A program made the position numbers and the translations under genes. DNA of 64,000 nt. Source: CAWIHS01 sp963836005 (lineage in GTDB: Bacteria > Pseudomonadota > Gammaproteobacteria > GRL18). Location of the stretch: positions 62,001 through 126,000 of the forward strand of contig CAWIHS010000005.1 of assembly GCA_963836005.1 (NCBI GenBank), read 5' to 3'. Every line of letters begins with the position of its first letter. Position 1 is the stretch's first letter. Below are positions 36,655 through 46,021 of this stretch, piece by piece. Below the pieces are notes generated by a model. That model was given only the letters and a program-made list of their open reading frames with translations, did no database searches and had not been told where the DNA came from.

Positions 36655-36656
36655 AA

Positions 36657-37379
36657 TCACCACACATTCCCTGCACCAGGCGTATAAGTTGAGGAAACAA
36701 CAGCATTGGTAATCACTGTTTCAGCTTTAACAACACCTGAGAACTTTGATAACGGAGCATCGACCGTCAGCATTGAAGTCGTTACATTCATGCCTGCCGG
36801 TGCATCCACCTTGACCTGGTTTAAGGCCGTAATACTTATAGTACCACTGGCATCTATCTTGATTTCCGAACCGCCACTGTGTCGGAGTGTTATTTCTCCT
36901 CCTGAGCCATCATCCAGATTCAATATATGTCCACCCTGGGTCACGACTTCGACTTTTTCGGCACCGGATGTGTCGTCGAACGTGAGTTTATGACCTGAGC
37001 GAGAAGTAATACTGCGTATATTATTATCACCGGCTGTATCCATCGCCTCGGGAGTCTCATCTACTCCATTCCAGAGGCTGCCAATGACGACCGGCCAGCG
37101 GGGATCACCTGCTACAAAAGTAACAAGCACTTCATCATCAACCTCGGGTATGAACCAGCTTCCGCGTTCACCGCCAGCCATAAAAGTCGCTAGTCGTGCC
37201 CAGGCGTGGGCTTGTGAGGAATCTTCTTCACTTGTCCAGGGAAACTCGACTTCAACCCTTCCCTGATTATCAGGATCTACTACATCGGTAACCAATGCCG
37301 GATAAACGCCATACAATCGATAGCGTTCTTGCTCAGTGCCTGCGCCTAAACCCGCTAATGAAGGCCTGAAGCTTGTCAT
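36657..37379 (-). CDS. gpV-like spike protein (OB fold and beta-helix needle)
   Basis: The 240-residue protein has the gp5/VgrG OB-fold: LYGVYPALVTDVVDPDNQGR, VEVEFPWTSEEDSSQAHAWA, GSWFIPEVDDEVLVTFV and WPVVIGSLWNGVDETP. It is followed by a beta-helix-like repeat section (GHKLTFDDTSGAEKVEVVTQ, GHILNLDDGSGGEITLRHS, GSEIKIDASGTISI), the needle. With the neighbouring gpD it forms the trimeric spike. In Afp/PVC these halves are usually fused (Afp8); here they are separate genes. Residue spacing is intact. Stop and start overlap or touch on both sides. Confidence 0.9.
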   Translation of the reverse strand: MTSFRPSLAGLGAGTEQERYRLYGVYPALVTDVVDPDNQGRVEVEFPWTSEEDSSQAHAWARLATFMAGGERGSWFIPEVDDEVLVTFVAGDPRWPVVIGSLWNGVDETPEAMDTAGDNNIRSITSRSGHKLTFDDTSGAEKVEVVTQGGHILNLDDGSGGEITLRHSGGSEIKIDASGTISITALNQVKVDAPAGMNVTTSMLTVDAPLSKFSGVVKAETVITNAVVSSTYTPGAGNVW

Positions 37380-38476
37380 TACTGCCCCCCAAAATCATTT
37401 CTTTCAGCGAGGAAGTGAGTTTGAAACCCCGATTTTGTATCAAAGGTATGCCGTACCGAAGTGATGTGGTAGATTCCTGAAAACCAGTCGCCCAAATCTA
37501 CCAGGTCAACTTTGTGGCCTGGCGCCAGTCGGGGTGTACCTGATGTAACTCCCCTCGCAGTAATAAATCGTCTTGAACGGCGTAGCATTTTGGCATCCGC
37601 CAATTGCTGCGCTTCATCAACTGTTGCAGGTATTTCGAGATGTAATTCCTCTGTTGTTTCCGGATGAATTTGAGAAAGTATTTCGGCACCCACCCTGCCT
37701 GCATTTTCAGCCTCACCACGAACAGTTTCTGCATTGGCCGTTGCATGAATCGCTTCTTTATTTCTTACCGACCAGCCGTGAACACGTACTTCCGAGCGCT
37801 GATGTGCCAAATCAGCATTGACATGAACATTGAGTAATTCATTCTGGCGAGTCAACAAAAGGGGTTCGTCATAGTTCTGACGACGTGGTTTGAATTGGAT
37901 GACACCATTTTGTTGTTGTAACTTTGCATCGGCTGCACAGGCTCGTTCTTGCAACAACCCTAATTCACTTTGATTAACTTGTAATAAAGCAACATGCTCA
38001 ACCCCTGTTGCATCCACTTCACTGTCAAGCCCTGCATCATCAGCTATTTCGGCTGCGATATCGCCATCAGAGGTTTCATTGAATTGTCGACTGCGCTTGG
38101 TCATACGCAGCCATTGCAATGAATTTTCTGCTCGTACAATAAGTTCTGGTGGCCTGCCCTCTGGATAACACCCCTCTATTGAGGTAATTTCACCTTCAAA
38201 AATGATTGCATCATTGTCAACATCTCCTGCTTCAACACGGATTCGTTTGCCGAAATCCAGGATTGCACCGTCGAAATGCATAAAATCGACTTCACTATTT
38301 CTCTCCGTTCTTCCCCAGTTTTGAAAAACGGCCTCAAAACGTGCAGGTCCGATTTCGTCTTGTGAACATTCAAGTCTTAACAAATCTTCATTCAGACGAA
38401 TTTCATCGGCACCGTCGATACTAAAACGCGGCCTTGCGTGGAAAACAGCATTTTCAGACCTTACTCCTGTACTCAT
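37379..38476 (-). CDS. gpD-like spike hub protein (N-terminal half of an Afp8-type spike)
   Basis: From ATG 38476 (upstream GGATGG) the protein has about 365 residues; a second ATG lies 9 bases upstream. The content is the phage late-control gene D type: LLRLECSQDEIGPARFEAVF, IIFEGEITSIEGCYPEGRPP, IADDAGLDSEVDATGVEHVA and LARLAPGHKVDLVDLGDWF-like strands near the C-terminus (GTPRLAPGHKVDLVDLGDW, FSGIYHITSVRHTF). It forms the hub that sits above the gpV needle. It overlaps the upstream small gene by four bases and the gpV gene by one base. Intact. Confidence 0.88.
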   Translation of the reverse strand: MSTGVRSENAVFHARPRFSIDGADEIRLNEDLLRLECSQDEIGPARFEAVFQNWGRTERNSEVDFMHFDGAILDFGKRIRVEAGDVDNDAIIFEGEITSIEGCYPEGRPPELIVRAENSLQWLRMTKRSRQFNETSDGDIAAEIADDAGLDSEVDATGVEHVALLQVNQSELGLLQERACAADAKLQQQNGVIQFKPRRQNYDEPLLLTRQNELLNVHVNADLAHQRSEVRVHGWSVRNKEAIHATANAETVRGEAENAGRVGAEILSQIHPETTEELHLEIPATVDEAQQLADAKMLRRSRRFITARGVTSGTPRLAPGHKVDLVDLGDWFSGIYHITSVRHTFDTKSGFQTHFLAERNDFGGQ

Positions 38477-38661
38477 CTTAACCATCCATTATCAGTGACA
38501 CTGGTTCGATTAACTCTTTCATATTCCTCAGCTATTAATTGCCTGACCACTTCTCGTAATTCATCAATCAGGTTTTCTTCCTGTTCCTCAGACGGCTCCG
38601 ATGTCCCTTCGCTTGTTGTACCAACTGTGACGTCACTATGAATTTCATCGATACTAACCAT
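38473..38661 (-). CDS. Small acidic DUF5908-like protein (Afp6/Pvc6 position)
   Basis: The 62-residue protein is acidic in the first half (GTSEPSEEQEENLIDEL) and has a conserved-looking helix REVVRQLIAEEYERVNR near the C-terminus. Its length, position between the tube-cap and spike genes, and helix fit the small DUF5908-like protein found at this point in eCIS loci. Role unknown. It overlaps the gpD gene by four bases. Confidence 0.6.
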   Translation of the reverse strand: MVSIDEIHSDVTVGTTSEGTSEPSEEQEENLIDELREVVRQLIAEEYERVNRTSVTDNGWLR

Positions 38662-38705
38662 GCTCTATTACTCCCATCTTTCCATTCTTTCCTAACAATG
38701 TTTGT

Positions 38706-40025
38706 TTACAATTTCGGTTGTAATTTTTCCCAATGTGGCCTGTTAGAAAGTGCGCATCGCGATTCTGGTCTTAATTGCTGCCGTTGAGGGAAAATGCCTG
38801 TTTCAGTTGAAACTACTGGTATCAGCTGTAAAGGCGGAGATCCCCGAAATGAATTTCCTGGCTTTCTCGAGGAGCTAGAGTCCCTCTGGCCTGAACCTGA
38901 AATTGTCGTTAACTCCAATTCAGACGCCTGTGCCTGTTGAGTATTCTGGCTTCTTGATATACCTGTGCTCACTTCGTCACCTGATACATTGGAAGCTACT
39001 CTTTGTAGTTGGTTTTGGTTTACAAGACTGGCTATCTTGTTTGCTTTGGTGCCGGGCGGAGGAGCTTCAGCAGTCGACCACTCTGCCTGAACTCTAGCTG
39101 GATCAGGAATTGCTGATCTGTTCCGGTACGCAGGAGACTTTTTTCCAGGTAGCGAAGCACCCAAATCTATATTTGCTGCGAAATCCATGTTAAATATTGA
39201 GTCACCAAACACATCCAGTGACTCGGCAACAGAGAGATCCAGACCGGCTGAAATATCTACCCCAAAATCAAGAGACGCATCAAATCCGGCGTCCAGACCT
39301 AATTCGAGTCCTAATTGCTGATCCAGTTTTTCATCTAAAGATAAATTTCCACTGGTAAAATCATCCAGCTTGTTATGAAAACCGTCGCGCTTTTTCTCAC
39401 TCTCGGCTTTTTCGCTGGCTTCGTTATTATTTCCAGCTCCTCTTTCATCTGATCCTGCATTTCTGGTTTCATCTGCATCCCGCTGCGCTTGTTCATCTTG
39501 TTGGGCTTGTTGTTTGGCTACTTTTACCTGGTCGGCTCTAACTTCATACTGAAAATCATTCTCTGAAATTGTTACAGAAATTTTTGACCGGAGTGGAACG
39601 CCTTCATGTGAGAAAAACTCAAATGTTTCATCGTAGGAGGTAATAATCCCGTTGAATATAACAGTACCCCATACAAACCTGACCTTCTTGGCTGCTGAAT
39701 TCCTGCCGTTACCTTCAGCTTTTAATAAATCTGCAATTGGTTTCGTTTTATAACGAATATCCAGTCTCTCTTCATCTGAGGAACTACTGTCATTAGGACG
39801 CGTATTATCGAAGGTGACATCAAATGAGAGCGTTGCCTTGGTCTGTCCTACATGCTGGCTTTGTTGATTACCTCTTCTTCTCCTTCGTCCTGATTCCCCT
39901 GTTTCAACTCTCATTCTCAAGCTTTCAGGATTAAAATCAAATGTAACGGCTTCGGAATCATCCGGATTAGTATCATTGTTTCTGGCAAATGGAATCAGTT
40001 TTGCTTTTGTTATGCCGCTAGTCAC
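38706..40025 (-). CDS. CIS-tube domain protein (Afp7/Pvc7-like hub), LysM not visible
   Basis: The 439-residue protein has the N-terminal contractile-injection-system tube domain, about residues 1-165: AVTFDFNPESLRMRVETGES, LSFDVTFDNTRP, VRFVWGTVIFNGIITSYDET and FEFFSHEGVPLRSKISVTIS. Afp7/Pvc7 proteins usually end in a LysM domain; here the second half is instead low-complexity, with Asp/Ser/Gly-rich repeats (LGLDAGFDASLDFGVDIS) and an arginine-rich tail, and no LysM motif is seen. It would link tube to spike. Confidence 0.8.
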   Translation of the reverse strand: MTSGITKAKLIPFARNNDTNPDDSEAVTFDFNPESLRMRVETGESGRRRRRGNQQSQHVGQTKATLSFDVTFDNTRPNDSSSSDEERLDIRYKTKPIADLLKAEGNGRNSAAKKVRFVWGTVIFNGIITSYDETFEFFSHEGVPLRSKISVTISENDFQYEVRADQVKVAKQQAQQDEQAQRDADETRNAGSDERGAGNNNEASEKAESEKKRDGFHNKLDDFTSGNLSLDEKLDQQLGLELGLDAGFDASLDFGVDISAGLDLSVAESLDVFGDSIFNMDFAANIDLGASLPGKKSPAYRNRSAIPDPARVQAEWSTAEAPPPGTKANKIASLVNQNQLQRVASNVSGDEVSTGISRSQNTQQAQASELELTTISGSGQRDSSSSRKPGNSFRGSPPLQLIPVVSTETGIFPQRQQLRPESRCALSNRPHWEKLQPKL

Positions 40026-40027
40026 CG

Positions 40028-40519
40028 CTATACCTCCTGCCTTTCCAGCCCTTCATGGACAATAGTCAGTTCTTCAATTGGCACTGCAGAGCTGTTTGAT
40101 GCATTTAAATCAGCAGCTCTAACCTTGGTGGCAATACCGTTAAAAAACTTCCAGCTTACATTCCTGTCCTCGTCCCCATTCACAGACCCAAAGACTTCAA
40201 TCGTGCCATTGAGATAGGGCAATGGATAACTTCCATTGGTACAACGTTGTACCCACTGCCAAAATGCAGCATCTGTAGTCATTCCGCGCTTCAATACAAT
40301 TTCCGGATGACTGCGTTTGCTTATCAAACGCCGGGTTCCCAGGTTATAGCCGCCCTCACGGAGTTCAGCAAAATCCAGTTGTATCTCTAATCCGGTTACC
40401 TCAGCAAAGGCACCTTGTGGATCATTGGTTAATCCCTCATCGCCTCCAAACCCGGAAGGACTCAAGTGAACCGCAAAATTATAGGAACTCAGGTACTGTT
40501 TTTTTTCTACTTTATCCAT
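40028..40519 (-). CDS. Second inner-tube protein (Afp5-like, gp19 family)
   Basis: The 163-residue protein has the T4 gp19-like fold: NFAVHLSPSGFGG, FAEVTGLEIQLDFAELREGG, TRRLISKRSHPEIVLKRGMT and FWQWVQRC, with a C-terminal VRAADLNASNSSAVPIEELT strand. Afp5-type proteins form the tube initiator between the baseplate and the main tube. It overlaps the sheath 2 gene by eight bases. Intact. Confidence 0.9.
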   Translation of the reverse strand: MDKVEKKQYLSSYNFAVHLSPSGFGGDEGLTNDPQGAFAEVTGLEIQLDFAELREGGYNLGTRRLISKRSHPEIVLKRGMTTDAAFWQWVQRCTNGSYPLPYLNGTIEVFGSVNGDEDRNVSWKFFNGIATKVRAADLNASNSSAVPIEELTIVHEGLERQEV

Positions 40520-42749
40520 GAGATTCCTCCACCTTTGTCAAGCCTTCACTCTCCTGAGTCAGTTGGAAAACGATAAATTCTGTTGGCACACTAGGGGCTA
40601 CACCCACCAATATCACTAGTCGTCCCTGATCTAGACTGGATTGAGGATTAGTGTCTGCATTGCAACGGATAAAATAGCTTTGTTGTATGGTGGTCCCAGC
40701 AAAACCTCCACGCTCATAAAGCGGACGTAAGCGATAATCAACGCTATCGTAAACCCGGTTCCACAAAGCGTGGTTATTTATTTCGAATACTGCCCAGTTG
40801 GTATCAATGACCAACTGCCGCTTTAAATAATCAATCAGCCGTCTAACCGAGATATGTGTCCATTGGGAATCAGTTGATAATGTGCGTGAGCCCATTAGCA
40901 TCATACCTGCTGGCTCTTCTCGGATTGCATTAATTTTCTCCTGGTGTAAAAAACCCAGGTCAGGCAAGAATCGATCATCATGTAACTTTTCCACAGTTTC
41001 GACTAACATGTTTGCAGGTGCAATATGCACGCCAGCCTGTATTTCCTGGTTGGCTATCAGTCCACAAACTGCGCCGCCGGGGGGTGCCACAAGCGGGTTG
41101 ATGTCAAACTGATCAAGTTCCAGATAGGGTGTATAAAGTGCCGCTCGATCAGATTGCATGAAGCGTTTCCAGTTGACGATCTCTCCAGCTGTAAGCCCGG
41201 GTGGCAAATCCAGAATAGCTATTCTGTCCTGCTGTAGTTCACAATATTCGATGAGTCTGCGTTGAGCTTGCTTCAATTGGTCAAGATTAGTTCCATGCAA
41301 CAGTCCTGGATACTGTTGTACAGGTATCTGTATTTCACCAGTATCTTGTACGCATTCGCCGAAACAGGTTGTTTGCACTTTTTCCTTAGCGGCAAGAGTG
41401 AACGGTTCTTCAAACTGGAATGGATGTAGCAAATCAGGGATATTCACTAGAGAAACCGGTTCAATTTCGTTACGCTCATCGTAAGACGTTAAGGCTTCAA
41501 GAGGATCAGGCTGGTTTGCAAATGGGTAAATATCTGTATGAACAATCCCGGTTTGCTGTTGGTTTATTAATATTGCCGCCTTTGGGGAAGCAAAGAAATG
41601 ATCTCTATTTGTAGTTTCCGCGGCATCGCTTCCAAGACGTATGTTCCTAATATCATCTGCAGAATTAAATTCGTCAGTACTTTTTATAAAATGTCTCTCG
41701 TCAGGATATAAAATATTGAATTTTTGATGGAGCGGAAAGCGAACCAATTCTGAGCCTTCTGCACGTTGGTCAAGTTCAGGGATCAGGGACTCTTCAATTG
41801 CTAACAGGGCAACATCGTTTGAATTCCAGTGACTGTCATCAACATAGGTTTCCGCAGCATTTTTTCTGTTAATGATGCGTGGCAAATAACGAGGATGGTC
41901 TGGATGAAAAGCCAGATGATTCCACTGTTCCTGCTTGGTTATTGTCCCCTCTTGATTTAGCTTTATACTCAAATTCATCAGTACATGATGCGCCTGAAAG
42001 TATCCTTTTTTTTGCACAGACCTATCAGTAGTCAGTTGCTCACTTGTGATCCCCTCATCTAAAACCAGCAGTCTTATATCTTCGCCAGCAATAGTGTCTC
42101 CATCAATCTTTAATTCTTTATCAACAATGTTATCAAGATGCCTGATAAATCGTTGGAAAAAGACTTTGTCTCCTGATTCATCCTGTTTCTCAAAAATAAT
42201 AAGAGAGCCAGCCTGGAGATCTGCATCCGTAGTAAACTGAACAATACTGCGGGAACTGGCTTTAATGTTTCTTTCATGATCATTGTTGATACTATCGTTT
42301 TCAGTCAGGTTGACAATAATGGGTTCAAATTGAAAGGATAGTTCGATTTGCAAACGGTTCCCCCAGTTGCCAGGATTACGCGCTTGCAGTTGCACAGGGA
42401 AATGGTTTGACGCCTGATATAACGAACGGATATTCCATAATGCAGATTTGGCATTCTCATAATCCAGCACCCTGACAGCGACGCACCGTCTGCCCCCATT
42501 CAAAAAAAACAAACGAACTGTGTCTGCCAATAATCTACCATCGCCAGGTTGACCAAAACAGGATACATATTCATCCCAGGATTCGACCACAACAGGGCAT
42601 GAAACTGGCCCTCTTTCAGCCAGTCCAATAAATGCGGCCACATCCATTCGAACATCTTGTTTGATGTTCTTTTTCAGATGTTCTTCATAGATACCCGGAG
42701 ATAAACCGTATTTCCATGGAGAACCAATACCGGAAGGATTCACAGTCAT
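40512..42749 (-). CDS. Tail sheath protein 2 (Afp3/4-like, long form)
   Basis: The 745-residue protein begins GLSPGIYEEHLKKNIKQDVR and has the sheath domains VAAFIGLAERGPVSCPVVVE, YVSCFGQPGDGRLLADTVRL and, at the C-terminus, the conserved VFEINNHALWNRVYDSVDYR and LVILVGVAPSVPTEFIVFQL. The extra length over the first sheath lies in the middle (residues about 120-430). eCIS often have a major sheath and a longer baseplate-proximal one. Overlaps the second tube gene. Intact. Confidence 0.88.
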   Translation of the reverse strand: MTVNPSGIGSPWKYGLSPGIYEEHLKKNIKQDVRMDVAAFIGLAERGPVSCPVVVESWDEYVSCFGQPGDGRLLADTVRLFFLNGGRRCVAVRVLDYENAKSALWNIRSLYQASNHFPVQLQARNPGNWGNRLQIELSFQFEPIIVNLTENDSINNDHERNIKASSRSIVQFTTDADLQAGSLIIFEKQDESGDKVFFQRFIRHLDNIVDKELKIDGDTIAGEDIRLLVLDEGITSEQLTTDRSVQKKGYFQAHHVLMNLSIKLNQEGTITKQEQWNHLAFHPDHPRYLPRIINRKNAAETYVDDSHWNSNDVALLAIEESLIPELDQRAEGSELVRFPLHQKFNILYPDERHFIKSTDEFNSADDIRNIRLGSDAAETTNRDHFFASPKAAILINQQQTGIVHTDIYPFANQPDPLEALTSYDERNEIEPVSLVNIPDLLHPFQFEEPFTLAAKEKVQTTCFGECVQDTGEIQIPVQQYPGLLHGTNLDQLKQAQRRLIEYCELQQDRIAILDLPPGLTAGEIVNWKRFMQSDRAALYTPYLELDQFDINPLVAPPGGAVCGLIANQEIQAGVHIAPANMLVETVEKLHDDRFLPDLGFLHQEKINAIREEPAGMMLMGSRTLSTDSQWTHISVRRLIDYLKRQLVIDTNWAVFEINNHALWNRVYDSVDYRLRPLYERGGFAGTTIQQSYFIRCNADTNPQSSLDQGRLVILVGVAPSVPTEFIVFQLTQESEGLTKVEESHG

Positions 42750-42763
42750 TAATCAATATGTCA

Positions 42764-43219
42764 TCATTCGTATACAATGTCTTCGCAAACAAGACCCAGT
42801 TCTTCCATGGCAACATCGCTACCATCCTTGGCTGTTAATGTCGGTCCCGTCCATTTATTCGGCCGGACACCTGTCAAGCTCCAGGTTGCTACTGTTTGCT
42901 TGTTATCTTCTGACTTTAATTCGATTTTTGCTTCTGCCTCGGCATCCATATTGCCCTTACGAACCTCTTCGACCCATTTCCATAAATCAAGGGAAGCAAT
43001 AAGTCCACGTTTTAAGGTAATATCGCCTGCCTTGTATTCCAAAGGAATTTTTCTGTTCCGATTCGTTGGATCAGTCCCATCGCGATATTCCGCATAGGTG
43101 ATTTCTGTATTAAGTCCCGATACTTCGGCAAATGAACCAATAATCTCTGCCCCCGATTTTGGGGTGATGGTAAGATCAAAATTAAAAGCACCATAAGGGT
43201 CATCTCGTTTAACAGCCAT
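42764..43219 (-). CDS. Major inner-tube protein (Afp1-like, gp19 family)
   Basis: The 151-residue protein has the gp19-like fold: KRDDPYGAFNFDLTITPKSG, GLNTEITYAEYRDG, LEYKAGDITLKRGLIASLDL and WKWVEEVRKGNMDAEAE. It polymerises into the hexameric inner tube. It lies between the two sheath genes with a good upstream site (GGAGATAAAA). Short length is normal. Intact. Confidence 0.92.
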   Translation of the reverse strand: MAVKRDDPYGAFNFDLTITPKSGAEIIGSFAEVSGLNTEITYAEYRDGTDPTNRNRKIPLEYKAGDITLKRGLIASLDLWKWVEEVRKGNMDAEAEAKIELKSEDNKQTVATWSLTGVRPNKWTGPTLTAKDGSDVAMEELGLVCEDIVYE

Positions 43220-43240
43220 TTTTATCTCCTTAATCTAAAT

Positions 43241-45091
43241 TCAGATAATGGAAGCTTCTGCTGTCCATTGACCAATGCGGAAAATGACAAATTCAGCAGG
43301 CTTTGTTGGGGCAACTCCAATCAGACAAATTAAACGTCCGTTATCCAGATCCCCCTGACTCATAGTGGTTCGGTCACAACGTACAAAATAGGCTTCTTCC
43401 GGTGTTTTTCCCATCAATGCACCCGTTCGCCAGACGTCATAGAGAAAGGACTCTATGGTCATGCGAATCTGTAACCATAGTTTTTCGTTATTTGGTTCAA
43501 ATACGGCCCATTGGGTTCCACGATCAATAGAGTGTTCCATAAATATGAACAACCTTCTGACATTGATATAAGTCCATTCAGGATCAGACGACATGGTGCG
43601 TGCACCCCATACACGGTATCCACGTCCTTCAAAGAAACGTAAACAATTAATTCCTTCAGGATTCATAGTATCCTGCTGACCCTTGGTTACATTCCGGCTA
43701 AAACGTAATGAGCTTCTAACTACTTCGTTGGCAGGTGCTTTGTGAACACCTCTCTCAATATCTGAGCGAGCATAGATACCGGCAATAGCACCATCTGGAG
43801 GGAGTAACAGAGTATCCTTCGCCTGTCCGAAATTGTTAAACGGATTTCTTACAACCAGCCAGGGATAATAGATTGCGCCATATTTGGTGTCATGCTCACC
43901 CCTGATATTCCGAATTCCCGCAGTATCGAGATTTACATCTGCCGACAAGATCGCAAACCGATATTTCAGGTTTTCACAATGCGATATTAAATAATTACGT
44001 GCAGCCTGGTTGTCTTCTTTCGTAGCCAATGCAGATGATCCTGGTACTGCTACTACTGCAATATCTTCTACTTCACCCAGTGCTATAAGCCCCGTTGCGG
44101 TATGGTCAACACCCTCACCTTTGATATCGTCAGGTGTCATTAGTGCACCATCAAGTCCACCTGCTATTATCTGCTTATTGTTGTCAGGGTTAAGCAAGGC
44201 TGTGAACAGACTTTGAGCATACACTCTTTGTTGGTTGGGTTGTTCCGGCATGTTTTCCGGCGTTGATAAATATATCCTTGCGGTTCTGTCTGCAGGTGGA
44301 TCAATACCTCTTTCATGATCCTCATTACGTAATACTTTACCAATAAACAGTTCTGAATCAGGATGAGGAGAGAGACCAGTATAGTTATCAGTTCTTGAGT
44401 CTCCTATCGAACCTACCTGAACGGTTAGACTGACTTTCTGGATTCTCAGCGAGTTATCATTCTCGAAATCAAAATTGTCATTGTCCTGATTGGTAAGAGA
44501 CAGTTTGCCTTCATTGTCAAAAGAAGCATAATAAATATCATTGTTACTAAGCTCATCATTGACTTGATCTTCATCATCTGTTTTAACAATCCGACTCTTA
44601 GTAACATTCCCTGTAGACACTTCAACTACATCACCAGGACGGAGACTTTTTACAGTATTATTTATTAAGAGATTCCCACTACGGATACCTGTTACTTTTA
44701 GTTGCAAGTTACCTGCAAGACCTGGAAATCTGGATTTAAACAATGTCCGTTGAGGAACTGGTACCATTTCTACTCCTGCTGCAGTAGAAGCTTCCACATC
44801 ACCATTAAAAACTCTAGCGATATAAACTCTTTGACCGCCATTTTCAAAAAAATGATTCACGGCATGGGCCAGATAATTTGTTCTAGGTACGCCATTAAGA
44901 TTTAATTCCTGCAAGGAACCGAAGATTCGTTCAAATTCATCAAAAGAAGTTATCAGCACGGGTTCACCGCTAGTTGGACCGTAGCGGCATTGCCCCACAA
45001 ATCCTGCAGTGGACGTTGCAACTCCCTCAATAGAACGTGCTCGAAAAGTTGTTTCTTCTACGTAAACACCGGGTGATAAATATTCAGGCAT
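43241..45091 (-). CDS. Major tail sheath protein (Afp2/3-like)
   Basis: The 616-residue protein begins MPEYLSPGVYVEETTFRARS and has AGFVGQCRYGPTSGEPVLIT, a variable middle domain (residues about 150-260), and the C-terminal core VFEPNNEKLWLQIRMTIESF and LICLIGVAPTKPAEFVIFRI. These are the two interlocking sheath domains conserved in Afp, PVC and T6SS sheaths. Contraction of this sheath drives the tube outward. The gene is intact and next to the tube gene in the expected order. Confidence 0.93.
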   Translation of the reverse strand: MPEYLSPGVYVEETTFRARSIEGVATSTAGFVGQCRYGPTSGEPVLITSFDEFERIFGSLQELNLNGVPRTNYLAHAVNHFFENGGQRVYIARVFNGDVEASTAAGVEMVPVPQRTLFKSRFPGLAGNLQLKVTGIRSGNLLINNTVKSLRPGDVVEVSTGNVTKSRIVKTDDEDQVNDELSNNDIYYASFDNEGKLSLTNQDNDNFDFENDNSLRIQKVSLTVQVGSIGDSRTDNYTGLSPHPDSELFIGKVLRNEDHERGIDPPADRTARIYLSTPENMPEQPNQQRVYAQSLFTALLNPDNNKQIIAGGLDGALMTPDDIKGEGVDHTATGLIALGEVEDIAVVAVPGSSALATKEDNQAARNYLISHCENLKYRFAILSADVNLDTAGIRNIRGEHDTKYGAIYYPWLVVRNPFNNFGQAKDTLLLPPDGAIAGIYARSDIERGVHKAPANEVVRSSLRFSRNVTKGQQDTMNPEGINCLRFFEGRGYRVWGARTMSSDPEWTYINVRRLFIFMEHSIDRGTQWAVFEPNNEKLWLQIRMTIESFLYDVWRTGALMGKTPEEAYFVRCDRTTMSQGDLDNGRLICLIGVAPTKPAEFVIFRIGQWTAEASII

Positions 45092-45169
45092 AACTCATTC
45101 CTCTTAAATTTGCTGCATCAGTTTCATTGTCGACATTTGTAATTCACATTAGTCACCATATATACGCTC

Positions 45170-46021
45170 TTAAAAACCACCTGTAATCTGGATATCTACA
45201 CGGTTTTTATGTCCTATGGTTATTGTGATTTCATCATTAAGTGATTCAGGATAAACCTGCCTGAAACGGACTTTTTTGTAAGGACTTTCAGGAGCATCAC
45301 TATCCGGCAAATTATCAAAATTTACGGGAAAAACACTCAAGGGATCGTCTTGTAACCTGGGATTTTCCTTTAATTTATAAACACGAAGCTTTCTCTTGAC
45401 TTCGTTGACCAAATCACCATCGTTATCATCAAAATCACCATCATCAGGTGATAAAAATTGGGTTCTTTCACCCGTTAAACGGAGCAAATAGACACCATTA
45501 ATATCTGAATACGTATTGACTTTATCTGCATGACCCTCTCTCTCAGTCTCTATTGTCATACGACAAAAAGCACAAGGTTTGTTTTCTGCATCTACTACCG
45601 TCCCCCACATACTGGTTTCACCATTCAAAAGTGGATACTGGATAGAGGGGTACATCTTTATTGTTGTAAATTTTACCTCCTGAGGATTTTTAAGATTGCT
45701 ATTCAAACGCTGTATCAAGACCTTATTACTGTATTCCGGAACTATTACAGAGACCGTTCTGGGTAAGAAAAATGTTTGTGGATCCGTGATTGATAATTTA
45801 TGTGGACCGTCTTGAAGATTCAGAAAACCGTATATATTGGTACTTGAGTGAAAAATCGGATGTTCCTTACTACGATAAGAAGAAATGTGCAGACCAGACA
45901 ATGACCTACCGACCACCTTCTGACTGATGTACTCATTACAAATAACGCCCAAGACACCATTCACAATGCTTATATCTGAGTTCAAGTCATTCAAGGCCAC
46001 ACTGGCATTATTCACCATCAT
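45170..46021 (-). CDS. eCIS accessory protein with carboxypeptidase-regulatory-like domain
   Basis: The 283-residue protein has two apparent beta-sandwich parts: residues 18-110 (VLGVICNEYISQKVVGRSLS, YGFLNLQDGPHKLSI) and residues 135-205 with WGTVVDAENKPCAFCRMTIE and YSDINGVYLLRL, the carboxypeptidase regulatory (CarboxypepD_reg-like) signature. The C-terminus is VRFRQVYPESLNDEITITIG. Such proteins often stand at the start of eCIS loci beside the cap gene; their role is not known to me. It overlaps the DUF4255 gene by four bases. Intact. Confidence 0.7.
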   Translation of the reverse strand: MMVNNASVALNDLNSDISIVNGVLGVICNEYISQKVVGRSLSGLHISSYRSKEHPIFHSSTNIYGFLNLQDGPHKLSITDPQTFFLPRTVSVIVPEYSNKVLIQRLNSNLKNPQEVKFTTIKMYPSIQYPLLNGETSMWGTVVDAENKPCAFCRMTIETEREGHADKVNTYSDINGVYLLRLTGERTQFLSPDDGDFDDNDGDLVNEVKRKLRVYKLKENPRLQDDPLSVFPVNFDNLPDSDAPESPYKKVRFRQVYPESLNDEITITIGHKNRVDIQITGGF

